DNA of 64,000 nt, from NCBI GenBank assembly GCA_028583685.1, contig JAMXIF010001194.1, forward strand, positions 21,926,313 to 21,990,312, written 5' to 3'. The notes under the pieces were generated by a model, which did no database searches, was not told the origin of the DNA, and saw only the letters and a list, made by a program, of their open reading frames with translations. A program made the position numbers and the translations under genes. Position 1 is the first letter of the stretch, and the number at the start of each line of letters is the position of its first letter. Positions 63,838 through 64,000 of the stretch are shown here, one piece after another. This DNA is from Petaurus breviceps papuanus. Taxonomy: Eukaryota > Chordata > Mammalia > Diprotodontia > Petauridae.

Positions 63838-64000
63838 TTGTTCAGTGGTCTTCAATCATGTCCAACTCTCCATGATCCCATTTAAAATTTCCTTAGCAGA
63901 GATGTTTGCCATTTTCTTCTCCAGCTTGTTTTGCTGATAAGAAAGAGAAGCAAACAGGGATTAAGTGACTCATCCAAGATAACACAGCTGGAAGTGTCTG
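63838..64000 (-). mobile_element. RTE-tailed SINE, running off the window
   Basis: TTGTTCAGTGGTCTTCAATC, CATGTCCAACTCTCCATGAT, TTGCCATTTTCTTCTCCAGC, AAGTGACTCATCCAAGATAA; the tRNA-like head lies beyond 64000. Confidence 0.85.

Overview
This window looks like repeat-dense intergenic or deep-intronic DNA from a marsupial. I found no protein-coding gene, rRNA, functional tRNA, CRISPR array or operon-type structure on either strand. The host call rests on the mix of repeats: tRNA-headed SINEs carrying a conserved B-box and an RTE/BovB-like 3' tail, a BovB-like RTE LINE, many MIR-like core SINEs and L2 copies, a long CR1/L3 LINE, and L1 with a HAL1-like (ORF1-only) derivative. This combination is known from metatherian genomes. 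I cannot name the species from sequence alone. Nearly every long open frame is a transposon relic, a microsatellite translation or a frame running through N bases.

Layout. 1-4400: SINE-rich, with one young SINE flanked by a perfect 14-bp target duplication. 4413-7006: a complete-looking 2.6-kb HAL1-like element on the minus strand with a perfect 14-bp duplication. 7-9 kb: sparse SINEs. 9295-11250: a 5'-truncated BovB/RTE LINE on the plus strand, with reverse-transcriptase coding sequence and a young SINE inserted in it. 11.8-21 kb: mostly unique sequence with scattered SINEs and a GATA microsatellite containing a 10-base gap. 21.1-23.2 kb: L2 reverse-transcriptase fossils split by an LTR. 24-27 kb: SINEs, L2 and unique sequence. 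27245-27473: a hAT-like MITE. 28380-29470: a CR1/L3 tail interrupted by an L2 and by a SINE. 32.0-35.2 kb: an L2/CR1 graveyard including an L2 nested in another L2. 36.7-39.9 kb: L1 (minus), then L2 (plus), then a CR1/L3 tail. 42.9-45.3 kb: a layered nest of an L2 hit by a mariner-like MITE and by a SINE, the SINE in turn hit by an LTR, next to head-to-head LTR fragments. 49.1-50.3 kb: two hAT-like MITE copies in inverted orientation, followed at once by an apparent SINE/L1 chimeric insertion. 52.8-54.1 kb: an L2 ORF fossil. 54.8-57.9 kb: an unusually long CR1/L3 LINE on the minus strand. 57.9-64 kb: unique DNA, an unclassified repeat spanning a 400-base gap, and further SINEs.

How the parts relate. 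The LINEs and SINEs fall into visible partnerships: MIR-like SINEs with L2 or CR1-type LINEs, RTE-tailed SINEs with the BovB-like LINE whose 3' end they share, and short poly-A SINEs that were probably moved by L1. Nesting gives a relative age order: CR1/L3 and L2 oldest, then MIR-like SINEs, then LTR and MITE insertions, with poly-A SINEs and RTE-tailed SINEs youngest. I see no undescribed protein-coding system. The most interesting items are structural: the SINE/L1 chimera, the MITE palindrome, the intact-boundary HAL1-like element, the long CR1 and the LTR fold-back.
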